NCBI GenBank assembly: GCA_964622305.1
Contig: CAZUPR010000004.1
Coordinates: 1 to 52,577 of the forward strand
Reading direction: 5' to 3'
DNA: 52,577 nt
Source of the DNA: SKKY01 sp964622305
GTDB lineage: Bacteria > Bacillota > Peptococcia > Peptococcales > SKKY01
The notes under the pieces were generated by a model, which worked only from the letters and a program-made list of their open reading frames with translations, ran no database searches and was not told where the DNA came from. Of the stretch, positions 34,088-43,506 are shown piece by piece; the stretch's first letter is position 1; each line of letters begins with the position of its first letter. The position numbers were made by a program, and so were the translations under genes.

Positions 34088-35170
34088 ATGTCTTTAGAAA
34101 AAAGGAATTTGGCCAAAATTCATTCCTTGTTAGGTAATGGGGGCAGAGATTTAATGGAAGAGATTTTGTTAAGTGATTTGGAGGATTTTAAAAATACAGA
34201 TGATGCCCTGGATTTTATAAGATCTTTTGATCCTAAGGAAAAAGTTTTTTCTTCCATCAGAGAGAGGGCTGGTAAACTTGACTTTACCTATATTGACAAG
34301 TATTTTGACAAGAGGGATCTTAAGATTTACAGTATTTTCGATCAGGAATACCCCAAAAAATTAAGAAATATTCCATCACCCCCACAAATCATCTATGTAG
34401 AAGGTGAATACAGGCCTAACTTTAAAATTGCAGTTGTGGGTGCAAGAAATGCAAGTCTTTATGCCCGGGAGGAAACAAGAAAAATTGTAAAATCTCTGGT
34501 TGAAAATGGTGTTTCAATAGTAAGTGGCATGGCACTTGGGATAGACAGGATAGCTCATGAGGCCTCTCTTGATTCAAAGTCAGGCAGCATTGGAGTTTTG
34601 GGATCGGGTATTGATGTAATTTATCCAAGACTAAATGCAGACCTTTATGCCAAGATGAGAGGGGGTACTAATCTTCTGCTTTCTGAATATCCTCTTGCTT
34701 TTCCACCCTCAAAGTACACATTTCCCCAAAGAAACAGAATTATTAGTGGACTGGCTGATGGTTTACTTATTACTGAGGGAAGTCTTACCAGTGGGTCTAT
34801 GATAACGGCTGGCCATGCCAATGAACAAGGTATTGGAGTTTATGCCCTGCCTGGCCTGGTAACCAATCCCAATACCAGAGGGGTTCATGAACTAATCAGG
34901 GATGGTGCCCAGCTTATTACCTCGGCTGAAGATATACTAACGGACCTCTATCCCATGCTTAAAATCAGGGCCAGACATAAAAATTTCTTGAATTTAACAG
35001 AGATAGAGCTTAGTATAGTAGAGAAATTGCAAGCCAACCCGCAAAGTCTTGAGGAAATACTCTCTGCAAGCAAGAAGAGTGAACCTGAGACAATAAGAAC
35101 TATTTCTATTTTAGAAATAAAAGGAATAATTAAAAAAGAAATAAACAATAAATATTTTGTGATTATATGA
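34088..35170 (+). CDS. dprA: DNA-processing protein DprA
   Basis: 360 residues. The Rossmann-like domain contains VVGARNASLYA, SGMALGIDRIAHEASL, LGSGIDVIYP, FPQRNRIISGLADGLLI and TEGSLTSGSMITAGHA, all DprA-specific; a winged-helix-like tail follows. It loads RecA onto incoming single-stranded DNA in transformable bacteria. I use ATG 34088 with AAAAGGAG at 34073-34080; an open extension upstream crosses the terminator and is not credible. It heads the dprA-topA-trmFO-xerC order known from Bacillus. Confidence 0.96.
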   Translation: MSLEKRNLAKIHSLLGNGGRDLMEEILLSDLEDFKNTDDALDFIRSFDPKEKVFSSIRERAGKLDFTYIDKYFDKRDLKIYSIFDQEYPKKLRNIPSPPQIIYVEGEYRPNFKIAVVGARNASLYAREETRKIVKSLVENGVSIVSGMALGIDRIAHEASLDSKSGSIGVLGSGIDVIYPRLNADLYAKMRGGTNLLLSEYPLAFPPSKYTFPQRNRIISGLADGLLITEGSLTSGSMITAGHANEQGIGVYALPGLVTNPNTRGVHELIRDGAQLITSAEDILTDLYPMLKIRARHKNFLNLTEIELSIVEKLQANPQSLEEILSASKKSEPETIRTISILEIKGIIKKEINNKYFVII

Positions 35171-35179
35171 GGTGAGAAA

Positions 35180-37252
35180 TTGACTTACAACTTAGTGATA
35201 GTGGAATCTCCGGCTAAAGCAAAAACAATAGAAAAATTTCTGGGGAAGAACTATAAGGTAGCTGCATCCATGGGCCATTTGCGAGATCTGCCCAAAAGCC
35301 AACTGGGAGTAGATTTGGAAAATGACTTTGAAGTCAAATATATTACAGTAAGAGGCCGTGGCAAACAGGTAGCTGAATTAAAGAACCTGGCTAAAAAAGC
35401 TTCTAATGTATATTTAGCAACTGACCCTGACAGAGAAGGAGAGGCAATCTCCTGGCACCTGCTTAGTCTGCTTGGTTTAGATGAGAATAAGCCCATCAGA
35501 GTTGAGTTCAATGAAATTACTAAAAAAAGAATAAAAGAGGCTATTAAAAGTCCAAGATACATTGATAATGACCAAGTAGATGCCCAACAGGCCAGGAGAG
35601 TTCTGGACCGGATTGTGGGTTACAAATTAAGCCCCCTTCTTTGGCGCAAGGTTAAAAAAGGTTTGAGCGCAGGCAGGGTTCAGTCAGTTGCACTTAAATT
35701 AATTTGTGAAAGAGAAGAAGAGATTCTGGCTTTTGAACCAGTAGAATATTGGACTATTGATGGTGATTTTAAGCAGGACAAATTAAAAATAAAAGGCAAG
35801 CTCCATAGCATTTCAGGGAAAAAAGCTGAAATCTGTAATGAAAAAGAGGCTATGGATATTTCAGAGCAAATTAAGAAAGAAACATACTCTGTAGATAAAA
35901 TTTCCAAGAGAGAAAAAATAAGCCAGCCAAGAGCACCTTTCACTACATCAACCCTTCAGCAAGAGGCTGCCCAAAAGATAAATTTTACCACTAAAAAAAC
36001 TATGATGGTGGCCCAGCAACTTTATGAGGGTATAAAATTAAAAAAAGATACCCTGGGTTTAATTAGTTATATAAGAACAGATTCGACAAGGATTTCTGAT
36101 GAAGCAGCAAGTGAAGCTGAGAAATATATTTTAGAGAGATTCGGCAAAGCTTATCTGCCCTCCCAAAAAAGAGTATATAAAAATAAGAGCCAGACCCAGG
36201 ATGCCCACGAGGCAATCAGGCCAACATCTATCGAGATTGATCCAGATTCAATTCAAGCTTATCTGACCCGCGATCAATATAGATTATATAAGCTGATTTG
36301 GCAGAGAATGCTTGCCAGTCAAATGGCAGCAGCAAAATATGAGCAGCTTAAGCTGGATATAAAGGGCGGCCCTTTTGTTTTCACAGCTCAAAGTTCAAGA
36401 GTTATCTTTGACGGATTTACTTTAGTTATGGACAGTAAAGAGAAGGAAGAAAAGTCTGTTATAGGCGATTTAAAAGAAAACAGCCCTATTACTCTGACAA
36501 AACTTTATGAAGAGCAACATTTTACCCAGCCAGCCCCACGCTTTACAGAGGCTTCCTTGGTTAAAACTATGGAAGAAATGGGCATAGGACGCCCCAGTAC
36601 TTATGCACCTACAATAATGACTATTTTAGCCAGGTCTTACGTTGTAAAAGAAGATAAAAGGTTTTTTCCAACAGAGATGGGTAATATAGTCAATGAACTT
36701 CTTACCTCCTATTTTTCCGGGATTATAGATTATGATTTTACAGCCTCACTTGAAGAAAAACTTGACTTAGTAGCTGAAGGTAAACTGGCCTGGAAAGATG
36801 TAATTGGGGAATTTTATGATAAATTTTCTCTTGACTTGGAGCAGGCAGAAAAAGAGATAAATAAAATTGAAATAAAGCCAGAAGAGAGTGACGAACTTTG
36901 CGATAAGTGCGGCAGGAACATGGTTGTAAGAATTGGTCGTTATGGTAAGTTCTTAGCCTGTCCGGGATTTCCTGAATGCAGGAATATAAAGCCCCTTCTT
37001 GAGGAAACAGGAGTTAAGTGCCCTGATTGCAAGGATGGCAATATAGTTGTCCGCAGAAGTAAAAAAGGACGCAGGTTCTATGGATGTAGTAATTTTCCGG
37101 ATTGTGAATTTGTATCCTGGGATGAACCGGCAAAAGATCCTTGTCCAAAATGTGCTTCTTTGATGACTATAAAAAGAAATAAAGGTCTTGAAAAATACAA
37201 GTGTTCTAATAATGAATGTGGCCATGAAATAAAAAAAGGTAAAGAGGAATAA
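35180..37252 (+). CDS. topA: DNA topoisomerase I
   Basis: Type IA topoisomerase, 690 residues. N-terminal TOPRIM domain (VIVESPAKAKTIEKFLG; ATDPDREGEAISWHL), active-site tyrosine Y297 in SYIRTDSTRIS, AHEAIRPT, and three C-terminal four-cysteine zinc ribbons beginning CDKCGRNMV, CPDCKDGN and CPKCASLM. Start TTG 35180, nine bases after the dprA stop, with GAGGTGAG upstream. Relaxes negative supercoils; length and finger number are normal for Bacillota. Confidence 0.97.
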   Translation: MTYNLVIVESPAKAKTIEKFLGKNYKVAASMGHLRDLPKSQLGVDLENDFEVKYITVRGRGKQVAELKNLAKKASNVYLATDPDREGEAISWHLLSLLGLDENKPIRVEFNEITKKRIKEAIKSPRYIDNDQVDAQQARRVLDRIVGYKLSPLLWRKVKKGLSAGRVQSVALKLICEREEEILAFEPVEYWTIDGDFKQDKLKIKGKLHSISGKKAEICNEKEAMDISEQIKKETYSVDKISKREKISQPRAPFTTSTLQQEAAQKINFTTKKTMMVAQQLYEGIKLKKDTLGLISYIRTDSTRISDEAASEAEKYILERFGKAYLPSQKRVYKNKSQTQDAHEAIRPTSIEIDPDSIQAYLTRDQYRLYKLIWQRMLASQMAAAKYEQLKLDIKGGPFVFTAQSSRVIFDGFTLVMDSKEKEEKSVIGDLKENSPITLTKLYEEQHFTQPAPRFTEASLVKTMEEMGIGRPSTYAPTIMTILARSYVVKEDKRFFPTEMGNIVNELLTSYFSGIIDYDFTASLEEKLDLVAEGKLAWKDVIGEFYDKFSLDLEQAEKEINKIEIKPEESDELCDKCGRNMVVRIGRYGKFLACPGFPECRNIKPLLEETGVKCPDCKDGNIVVRRSKKGRRFYGCSNFPDCEFVSWDEPAKDPCPKCASLMTIKRNKGLEKYKCSNNECGHEIKKGKEE

Positions 37253-37253
37253 G

Positions 37254-38591
37254 ATGAAGGATTATATAAAAGTAATTGGAGGGGGAATTGCAGGCTGCGA
37301 GGCAGCCTGGCAGGCGGCGCAGAGGGGGGCTAAGGTTAGGCTGTATGAGATGAAGCCTCATAAAATGCAGCCTGCCCATACAAGCCCATATTTTTCTGAG
37401 CTTGTATGCTCCAATTCCCTGAGAGGGGCTGGACTGGAAACAGCACCAGGTCTCCTTAAAGAAGAATTAAGAAGAGCAGGATCTCTTTTTATAGCCAGCG
37501 CTGATTTGTATCAGGTTCCTGCTGGTGGGGCCCTGGCGGTTGACCGGGAAAAAATGTCTCAGGAAATCACTGAAAAAATCAAAAATCATCCTTTGATTGA
37601 AGTCATTGAGGAAGAAGTTGAAGATATTGACCATAACCAAATTACAATTATTGCAACTGGTCCTTTGACTGAGGGGAAGATTCTTGATCAAATAAAAAAA
37701 ATGACCGGGGATTCTTCCTTCTATTTTTATGATGCAGCAGCCCCTATCATTAGCGCAGACAGCATAGATTTTTCTAAGGTCTTTTGGGCTTCCAGGTATG
37801 ATAAAGGAACTGCGGATTACTTAAACTGCCCCATGACCAGAGAAGAATATGAGCTCTTTTATGAAGAATTGATTAAGGCTGAAACTATCGCCCCAAATCA
37901 AATAGACAAGGAAATATTTTTTGAAGGATGCATGCCCCTTGAGGTTTTAGCCAAAAGAGGACCTAAAACTCTACTCTTTGGCTGCTTAAAACCAGTTGGT
38001 CTTAGGCATCCTGATACTGGGAAAGAATATTATGCTGTTGTTCAATTAAGGAAGGAAAATCAGGAAGGCAGCATGTTTAATTTAGTTGGCTTCCAAACCA
38101 ATTTAAAATGGGGCCAGCAAAAAAGAATCTTCAGTATGATTCCTGGACTGGAAAATGCTGAATTCCTCAGATATGGGGTTATGCACCGGAACTCTTTTAT
38201 AAACTCCCCCAAACTTTTAAATCCATACAACAACCTTAAAGATTACCCTAAAACTTTTTTTGCAGGCCAGATAACAGGGGTGGAAGGCTACATTGAATCA
38301 GCAGCTTCTGGCTATGTGGCAGGTCTCAATGCTTCCAGAATGCTAAAGGGTCTGCCTCTGGTAAAATTACCAGGCAACACAGCAATAGGTTCTTTACATG
38401 AATATATTGTGACAGCCAGTTCTAAAAATTTTCAACCAATGAATATAAACTTTGGGCTTTTGCCAGGTTTGGAAGAAAGAATAAAAAATAAAAAAGAAAG
38501 ATACATGTTCCTTGCCCAAAGAGCTTTAGAGAGTCTTGAAGGATTTTTAAGGGAGGATAAAAATGAAGGAGAATCTGGACAAATATCTTGA
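37254..38591 (+). CDS. trmFO: Methylenetetrahydrofolate--tRNA-(uracil(54)-C5)-methyltransferase TrmFO
   Basis: FAD- and folate-dependent enzyme that makes m5U54 in the tRNA T-loop, 445 residues. FAD loop VIGGGIAGCEAAWQAAQRGA, ELVCSNSLRGAGLETAPGLL, CPMTREEYE, GVMHRNSFINSP and AGQITGVEGYIESAASG are diagnostic. ATG 37254 begins one base after the topA stop, and its ribosome-binding site (AAAGAGGA) is in the topA end. Overlaps xerC by 29 bases. Confidence 0.97.
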   Translation: MKDYIKVIGGGIAGCEAAWQAAQRGAKVRLYEMKPHKMQPAHTSPYFSELVCSNSLRGAGLETAPGLLKEELRRAGSLFIASADLYQVPAGGALAVDREKMSQEITEKIKNHPLIEVIEEEVEDIDHNQITIIATGPLTEGKILDQIKKMTGDSSFYFYDAAAPIISADSIDFSKVFWASRYDKGTADYLNCPMTREEYELFYEELIKAETIAPNQIDKEIFFEGCMPLEVLAKRGPKTLLFGCLKPVGLRHPDTGKEYYAVVQLRKENQEGSMFNLVGFQTNLKWGQQKRIFSMIPGLENAEFLRYGVMHRNSFINSPKLLNPYNNLKDYPKTFFAGQITGVEGYIESAASGYVAGLNASRMLKGLPLVKLPGNTAIGSLHEYIVTASSKNFQPMNINFGLLPGLEERIKNKKERYMFLAQRALESLEGFLREDKNEGESGQIS

Positions 38592-39444
38592 ATATTTAAA
38601 ATATCAAAGAAATTATTCTGAGAACACCATCTCTTCTTATGAAAGTGACATCAGGCTTTTTTTTGAATATTTAAAAAAAGAAGATATTTTTGATCCTCTT
38701 AATGTAGACAACCGGAATCTAAGAAGCTATATTATGCACTTAAACAGTAAAAAATATAAAAGAAAATCTATCGCCAGAAAAATAACCTCTTTAAGAGGTT
38801 TTTTCAGCTTTATGAAAAAAAATAAATTAATTAATGAAAATCCTGCAGAAAAACTAAAGATGCCCAAGGCAGAAAAAAGGTTACCTTTAGTTTTAAATGA
38901 AATTGATATGATTGATTTTCTCGATAACTCTTTTAATTTAGAGACTTCAGCAGGCTTAAGGGATAAGGCTATCTTTGAGTTGCTCTATAGCTCAGGCCTC
39001 AGGGTTTCTGAATTAACGGGACTGGAAAAGAAGATGATTGAAGAAGACTATCTAAAAGTAAGGGGAAAGGGCAACAAGGAAAGAGTTGCTCCTTTGGGAC
39101 AAAAGGCAAGCCAAGCTATTGAAGCCTACCTTAAAGATGGCCGGCCCAAACTGGAAAAAGAAGCTAATAGTCATCTCTTTTTAAACAGTAAGGGGGGGCC
39201 TCTGACTAGCAGGGGAGTTAGGTATATTTTAGACAAATATATTAAAAGCTACTCTATAAACCAAAAAATTAGCCCTCACGTTTTTAGGCATTCCTTTGCA
39301 ACTCATCTTTTAAATAATGGAGCTGATTTGCGTACAGTTCAGGAGCTTTTAGGCCACGTTAATTTATCAACAACACAAATTTACACTCATGTTTCTAAAA
39401 ATAGAATAATGCAGGTATACAACCAGGCTCACCCCAGAGCTTAA
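38563..39444 (+). CDS. xerC: Tyrosine recombinase XerC (CodV type)
   Basis: 293 residues. N-terminal SAM-like core-binding domain (about 1-88) and catalytic domain with the full set R147, K172, H239, R242, H265 and nucleophile Y274. The location between trmFO and hslV matches B. subtilis codV, the XerC counterpart that resolves chromosome dimers at dif with XerD. It is therefore a housekeeping recombinase, and I see no mobile element around it. ATG 38563 follows AGGGAGGA. Confidence 0.95.
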   Translation: MKENLDKYLEYLKYQRNYSENTISSYESDIRLFFEYLKKEDIFDPLNVDNRNLRSYIMHLNSKKYKRKSIARKITSLRGFFSFMKKNKLINENPAEKLKMPKAEKRLPLVLNEIDMIDFLDNSFNLETSAGLRDKAIFELLYSSGLRVSELTGLEKKMIEEDYLKVRGKGNKERVAPLGQKASQAIEAYLKDGRPKLEKEANSHLFLNSKGGPLTSRGVRYILDKYIKSYSINQKISPHVFRHSFATHLLNNGADLRTVQELLGHVNLSTTQIYTHVSKNRIMQVYNQAHPRA

Positions 39445-39467
39445 AATAATAAAAAGAAGGTGCTTAA

Positions 39468-40010
39468 ATGTTTGAGGCAACAACCATAATTTTAGTTAAA
39501 AAAGATGGTCAGACTGTTATTGCAGGAGATGGCCAGGTTACTTTTGGACAAAACACCATAATGAAACACTCAGCACGCAAGGTGAGAAAAATATACAAAG
39601 ATCAAATATTGGCAGGATTTGCCGGAAGTGTGGCCGATGCCTTTACACTCTTTGAGAAGTTTGAAGAAAAACTGGAAGAAAACAGCGGTGATTTAAGAAA
39701 AGCCGCCGTTGCCCTGACCAAAGACTGGCGTGGGGATAAAATTTTAAGAAAATTAGAAGCTATGATGTTGGTAGCTGACCAGAAAAATCTTCTTCTGCTT
39801 TCAGGTACTGGTGAAGTAATAGAGCCAGATGAGAATGTTGCAGCCATAGGTTCCGGCGGAAATTTTGCCCTGGCAGCCGGCCTGGCACTTTCTAGAAATA
39901 CGGATTTAAGTGCAGAGGAGATAGCCAGGAAATCCATGGAAATAGCTGCAGACATTTGTGTCTTTACAAACCATAATATTAGTCTTCTTTCTTTAGAGGA
40001 GGTGCTGTAA
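39468..40010 (+). CDS. hslV: ATP-dependent protease peptidase subunit HslV (ClpQ)
   Basis: N-terminal-nucleophile peptidase of 180 residues. The sequence MFEATTIILVKKDG places the catalytic threonine at T5, so a four-residue propeptide would be removed. AGDGQVTFGQN, ARKVRKIY, AGFAGSVADAF and AIGSGGNFALAAG are typical. Forms a 12-mer with HslU. AAGAAGGTG precedes ATG 39468. The next gene starts right after its stop codon. Confidence 0.96.
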   Translation: MFEATTIILVKKDGQTVIAGDGQVTFGQNTIMKHSARKVRKIYKDQILAGFAGSVADAFTLFEKFEEKLEENSGDLRKAAVALTKDWRGDKILRKLEAMMLVADQKNLLLLSGTGEVIEPDENVAAIGSGGNFALAAGLALSRNTDLSAEEIARKSMEIAADICVFTNHNISLLSLEEVL

Positions 40011-41399
40011 ATGGAAAATTATACTCCAGGTGAAATTGTAAGAGAACTTGATAAATATATTATTGGGCAAGAAGAGGCTAAAAGAAGTGCAGCAATTGCC
40101 CTGAGAAACAGATACAGAAGAAGCAAGATAAAGGGTTCTTTGCAGGAAGAAATAAGCCCCAAAAACATTATAATGGCAGGCCCAACAGGAGTAGGTAAGA
40201 CCGAGATTGCCAGGAGATTAGCCAAAATAGTAAAGGCTCCTTTTGTAAAGGTTGAGGCCACAAAGTTTACTGAAGTTGGTTATGTTGGCCGTGATGTGGA
40301 CTCCATGATCAGGGATTTGGCTGAAAGCTCTTTTCAAATTGTTAAGACTGAAAGAATGGAGGTCAATCAGAGAAAGGCTGAGGTTCTGGCTCAGGAGAGA
40401 ATTCTTGATATTATCCACCCTCCTGTCCAATCAAAAAAGAATCCTCTGGAAAGCCTTGGTCATCTTTTTGGCCAGCCCTCTTCTTCCTCTGAAAATGAAG
40501 ACAGTGAAGATTTTTCAGTTTGGGAAGAAAAAAGAATGATTCTTTTTCACAAGCTGGCCCGCTTTGAACTGGAAGACCAGTATATTAACATTGAGATTGC
40601 TGAAAGCGGCAGACCAGTTATGGGTATGCTAACCAACATGGGTATGGATGATATGGCCGATGACATGCAGGATATGTTTTCTCAGTTTATGCCCAAAAAG
40701 AAAAAGAAAAAAAGGGTTAAAATTTCTGAGGCAAGAAAGATTTTTACTGACATAGAAAATGAAAACTTACTTGATTATGAAGAGATAAAAGAAGAGGCTA
40801 TAAAGAGAGCAGAAGATTATGGAATTGTCTTTATAGATGAGATAGATAAAATCGCTTCCCGTCAGTCCTCTCATGGCCCGGATGTTTCCCGTGAGGGTGT
40901 ACAGAGAGATATCTTGCCCATAGTTGAAGGAAGTGTTGTCAGAACAAAATATGGCAATATAAAAACGGATCATATTCTTTTTATTGCCGCCGGGGCTTTT
41001 CACATAGCTAAACCAGAAGACCTAATTCCAGAGCTTCAGGGGCGCTTTCCTATAAATGTAAAACTAAAGTCACTTACTGTTGATGACTTTGTTAAAATCC
41101 TTAAAGATACTCAGAATTCTCTGATAATTCAGTATACAGAAATGTTAAAAACTGATAAAGTATATATAGAATTTTCTGACAATGGCATTAGAAGAATTGC
41201 AGAGTTGGCCTACCATGCGAACCTTGAACAGGAAAATATTGGTGCCAGAAGACTGCATACAATTATGGAAAAACTTCTGGAGGATATTTCTTTTGAAGCC
41301 CCTTACGAGGAAGAAAAAAAGATAATCATTGACCAGGATTTTGTAGATCAAAAGCTGGATTACGCCATAGGAAGAAATATAGACCAATATATTTTATAA
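40011..41399 (+). CDS. hslU: ATP-dependent protease ATPase subunit HslU (ClpY)
   Basis: AAA+ unfoldase for HslV, 462 residues. Walker A GPTGVGKT (57-64), pore-loop region KFTEVGYVGRDVDSM, Walker B IVFIDEIDKIA, sensor residues in ELQGRFPI, and the C-terminal ARRLHTIMEKLLEDISF. The inserted I domain spans about 110-245 and includes a basic stretch PKKKKKKRVK. ATG 40011 immediately follows the hslV stop (TAAATG). Confidence 0.97.
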   Translation: MENYTPGEIVRELDKYIIGQEEAKRSAAIALRNRYRRSKIKGSLQEEISPKNIIMAGPTGVGKTEIARRLAKIVKAPFVKVEATKFTEVGYVGRDVDSMIRDLAESSFQIVKTERMEVNQRKAEVLAQERILDIIHPPVQSKKNPLESLGHLFGQPSSSSENEDSEDFSVWEEKRMILFHKLARFELEDQYINIEIAESGRPVMGMLTNMGMDDMADDMQDMFSQFMPKKKKKKRVKISEARKIFTDIENENLLDYEEIKEEAIKRAEDYGIVFIDEIDKIASRQSSHGPDVSREGVQRDILPIVEGSVVRTKYGNIKTDHILFIAAGAFHIAKPEDLIPELQGRFPINVKLKSLTVDDFVKILKDTQNSLIIQYTEMLKTDKVYIEFSDNGIRRIAELAYHANLEQENIGARRLHTIMEKLLEDISFEAPYEEEKKIIIDQDFVDQKLDYAIGRNIDQYIL

Positions 41400-41417
41400 G
41401 TATTCAGAGGTGAAGGC

Positions 41418-42194
41418 ATGAAAGATTTGCTGGAAAAAACGAGAGGTCTGAACAGGATGCTGCAAAAAACTGCGGGTAATCCAGTTCACTTTGGAGAGAT
41501 GGCCGGAGTTCTTACTGATATGTTAAACTGTAACACCTATATTATTTCTGCAAGAGGAAAGATATTGGGGTCTTCTTTTTTGGAAGATTTTCACTGCGAG
41601 ATAGTTGATCAGATTATCGAAGAAGAAAAAAGATTTGACCAGGATTTTAATGAATACCTTCTTTCAATCAGAGCGACTCAGGCAAACTTGACCAATACTG
41701 ATGGTCTTTGTACTTTTTCAAAGGCTGACCAATGTCCTTTGGGTGGCAAAACTTATTGCATCATTCCCATTATTGGCGCAGGAACCAGGCAAGGCACCCT
41801 CTTGATTTCCAGAAATAATAAAAATTTTGACGATGCTGACCTCATCCTCTCTGAGTATGGAGCTACTGTTATTGGTATGGAAATTATAAGATCCAAAACA
41901 GAGGAGCAAGAGGAAGAAGAAAGAAATAAGGCAGCAGTTAAGGTCGCTATGGACAGCCTTTCTTATTCTGAAAGAGATGCAGCAAAACATATTTTTCAAG
42001 AGCTAAATGGCCCAGAAGGTTTTTTAGTGGCCAGCAAAATTGCTGACAGGGCTGGAATCACCCGTTCTGTGATAGTTAATGCTTTAAGAAAGTTTGAAAG
42101 TGCCGGGGTTATTGAATCAAAATCACTGGGCATGAAGGGAACCTATATTCTTGTTCTTAATGACTATCTTTTAAAAGAGATTAAAAAACTATAA
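41418..42194 (+). CDS. codY: GTP- and branched-chain-amino-acid-responsive repressor CodY
   Basis: 258 residues. N-terminal GAF domain (about 1-155) for isoleucine/valine sensing and a C-terminal winged helix with VASKIADRAGITRSVIVNAL (204-223), nearly identical to the Bacillus DNA-recognition region, followed by SAGVIESKSLGMKGTYI. It represses nutrient, motility and transport genes during growth. GAGGTGAAGG precedes ATG 41418. Followed by a terminator and the flagellar operon promoter. Confidence 0.97.
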   Translation: MKDLLEKTRGLNRMLQKTAGNPVHFGEMAGVLTDMLNCNTYIISARGKILGSSFLEDFHCEIVDQIIEEEKRFDQDFNEYLLSIRATQANLTNTDGLCTFSKADQCPLGGKTYCIIPIIGAGTRQGTLLISRNNKNFDDADLILSEYGATVIGMEIIRSKTEEQEEEERNKAAVKVAMDSLSYSERDAAKHIFQELNGPEGFLVASKIADRAGITRSVIVNALRKFESAGVIESKSLGMKGTYILVLNDYLLKEIKKL

Positions 42195-42220
42195 AAATTA
42201 AAAAACTATAAAACAATTTA

Positions 42221-42254
42221 AAAAACCAAAGTTTTATTAAAAGCTTTGGTTTTT
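42221..42254 (+). terminator. Terminator after codY
   Basis: AAAAACCAAAG (42221-42231), inner TTTTATTAAAAG that can also pair partly, and CTTTGGTTTTT (42244-42254). The 3' arm overlaps the -35-like element of the following flagellar promoter. Confidence 0.88.
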
Positions 42255-42274
42255 ATACATAAAAATGGTAAAAT
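42246..42274 (+). promoter_or_regulatory. Putative promoter of the flgB operon
   Basis: TTGGTT (42246-42251), a 17-base spacer and TAAAAT (42269-42274), a sigma-A-like pair with five of six matches at the -10. The -35 lies in the 3' arm of the codY terminator. I see no clear sigma-D (TAAA-N15-GCCGATAT) promoter in this gap. Confidence 0.5.
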
Positions 42275-42295
42275 ATCTTATTGAGGAGGGGTATT

Positions 42296-42712
42296 ATGAT
42301 AAATTTTGGTAAAGAGAAAATACTTAGCGTATTAGCAAAATCTATGGATGCTGCAGCTGTAAAACAAAGAGTGGTTTCTGACAACATCGCCAACATCAAT
42401 ACGCCAGAATTCAAGAGGCAATATGTTGACTTTGATTCAGAGCTAAAAGAAGCAATTAATCGTCAGCTTGGCCAAGCGGGCAAGCTATATAGAACTCATG
42501 AGAACCATCTTCCCCTATCTTTAGATATAAATAAAATAAATCCAAAAGTTAAAACAGACTTCAGTAGATCCATGAGAGAAGATGGAAATAATGTTGATTT
42601 AGATATGGAACTGGCAGAATTAGCAGAAAACACAATTAAATATAATACATTGACTGAAACAGCAATTAAGAAATATGCAGGTATTAAAAACGCCGTAAGA
42701 GGAGGAAGATAA
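42296..42712 (+). CDS. flgB: Flagellar basal-body rod protein FlgB
   Basis: Proximal rod subunit, 138 residues. The N-terminal rod motif is VVSDNIANINTPEFKRQYVDF. An in-frame TTG lies at 42281, but it is inside the ribosome-binding site GAGGAGGG; ATG 42296 is the start. First gene of the flagellar operon, two bases before flgC. Confidence 0.95.
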   Translation: MINFGKEKILSVLAKSMDAAAVKQRVVSDNIANINTPEFKRQYVDFDSELKEAINRQLGQAGKLYRTHENHLPLSLDINKINPKVKTDFSRSMREDGNNVDLDMELAELAENTIKYNTLTETAIKKYAGIKNAVRGGR

Positions 42713-42714
42713 AA

Positions 42715-43158
42715 ATGACAATCTTTAATTCCCTTCGTACCAGTGCAACAGGCCTGAGTGCTGAAAGATTAAGAATGGACTTAATATCAAATAACCTTGC
42801 CAATGTTGAGACCACCAGAACAGAAGAAGGTGGCCCTTACGTCAGACAAATGGCTGTCTTTAAACCCTACCGTAGTTTTGAATCTATTCTTGGAGAGCAG
42901 GTTAGTAATTTACAAGGGGTCAAAGTTGATAAAATCTTAAAGGATAAAGCTCCTTTCCGTTTGGAATATGAACCTGAACATCCTGATGCTATTCAAGAAG
43001 AAGGGGAGTTGAAAGGTTATGTCCTGTATCCTAATGTTAATCCTGTTAAGGAAATGATTGATATGATTTCTGCCTCAAGAGCCTATGAGGCTAATGTCAC
43101 TGTGATGAACTCTGCTAAAAGTATGGCCATGAAGGCTTTAGAAATTGGAAGAGGCTAG
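42715..43158 (+). CDS. flgC: Flagellar basal-body rod protein FlgC
   Basis: Proximal rod subunit, 147 residues. N-terminal SATGLSAERLRMDLISNNLA and C-terminal YPNVNPVKEMIDMISASRAY form the paired terminal helices of axial proteins. GAGGAAGAT precedes ATG 42715. Order flgB-flgC-fliE is standard in Bacillota. Confidence 0.96.
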   Translation: MTIFNSLRTSATGLSAERLRMDLISNNLANVETTRTEEGGPYVRQMAVFKPYRSFESILGEQVSNLQGVKVDKILKDKAPFRLEYEPEHPDAIQEEGELKGYVLYPNVNPVKEMIDMISASRAYEANVTVMNSAKSMAMKALEIGRG

Positions 43159-43168
43159 GTGATTGGAA

Positions 43169-43465
43169 ATGAAAATTAATCAAATAAACTTAAACCTTTT
43201 AAACCCTGCGAATTTAACAAAAACTGATAACTTGCAGGAAGGCAAAAGTTTTGTTGAATTTTTAAAAGATTCCTTGGGAGAAGTTAATGACCTTCAACAC
43301 AAGGGTGATGAGATGGCCATGAGATTTGCTGCCTCTGATCCGACAGTTGATATACCTGATTTGATGCTGGCTTTAGAAGAGGCGAGTATTGCTATGCAGT
43401 TAACAATAGAAATTCGAAATAAACTTTTGGAGTCATATCAGGAAATCATGAGAATGCAAATTTAA
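43169..43465 (+). CDS. fliE: Flagellar hook-basal body protein FliE
   Basis: Links the MS ring to the rod; 98 residues. SFVEFLKDSLGEVNDLQHKG and ALEEASIAMQLTIEIRNKLL are the conserved parts. A TTG at 43163 is in frame but abuts AGGTGA, which spaces properly to ATG 43169, so I use the ATG. Confidence 0.94.
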   Translation: MKINQINLNLLNPANLTKTDNLQEGKSFVEFLKDSLGEVNDLQHKGDEMAMRFAASDPTVDIPDLMLALEEASIAMQLTIEIRNKLLESYQEIMRMQI

Positions 43466-43506
43466 AGCATAAAAGATAGGTAAAATAAGCTATAAGAGGT
43501 GAGACC

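Noticed and set aside
38563..39444. XerC-type recombinase as a sign of an integrated mobile element
   Set aside because: Position between trmFO and hslV matches the housekeeping codV locus of Bacillus; no direct repeats, phage or transposon genes are nearby.
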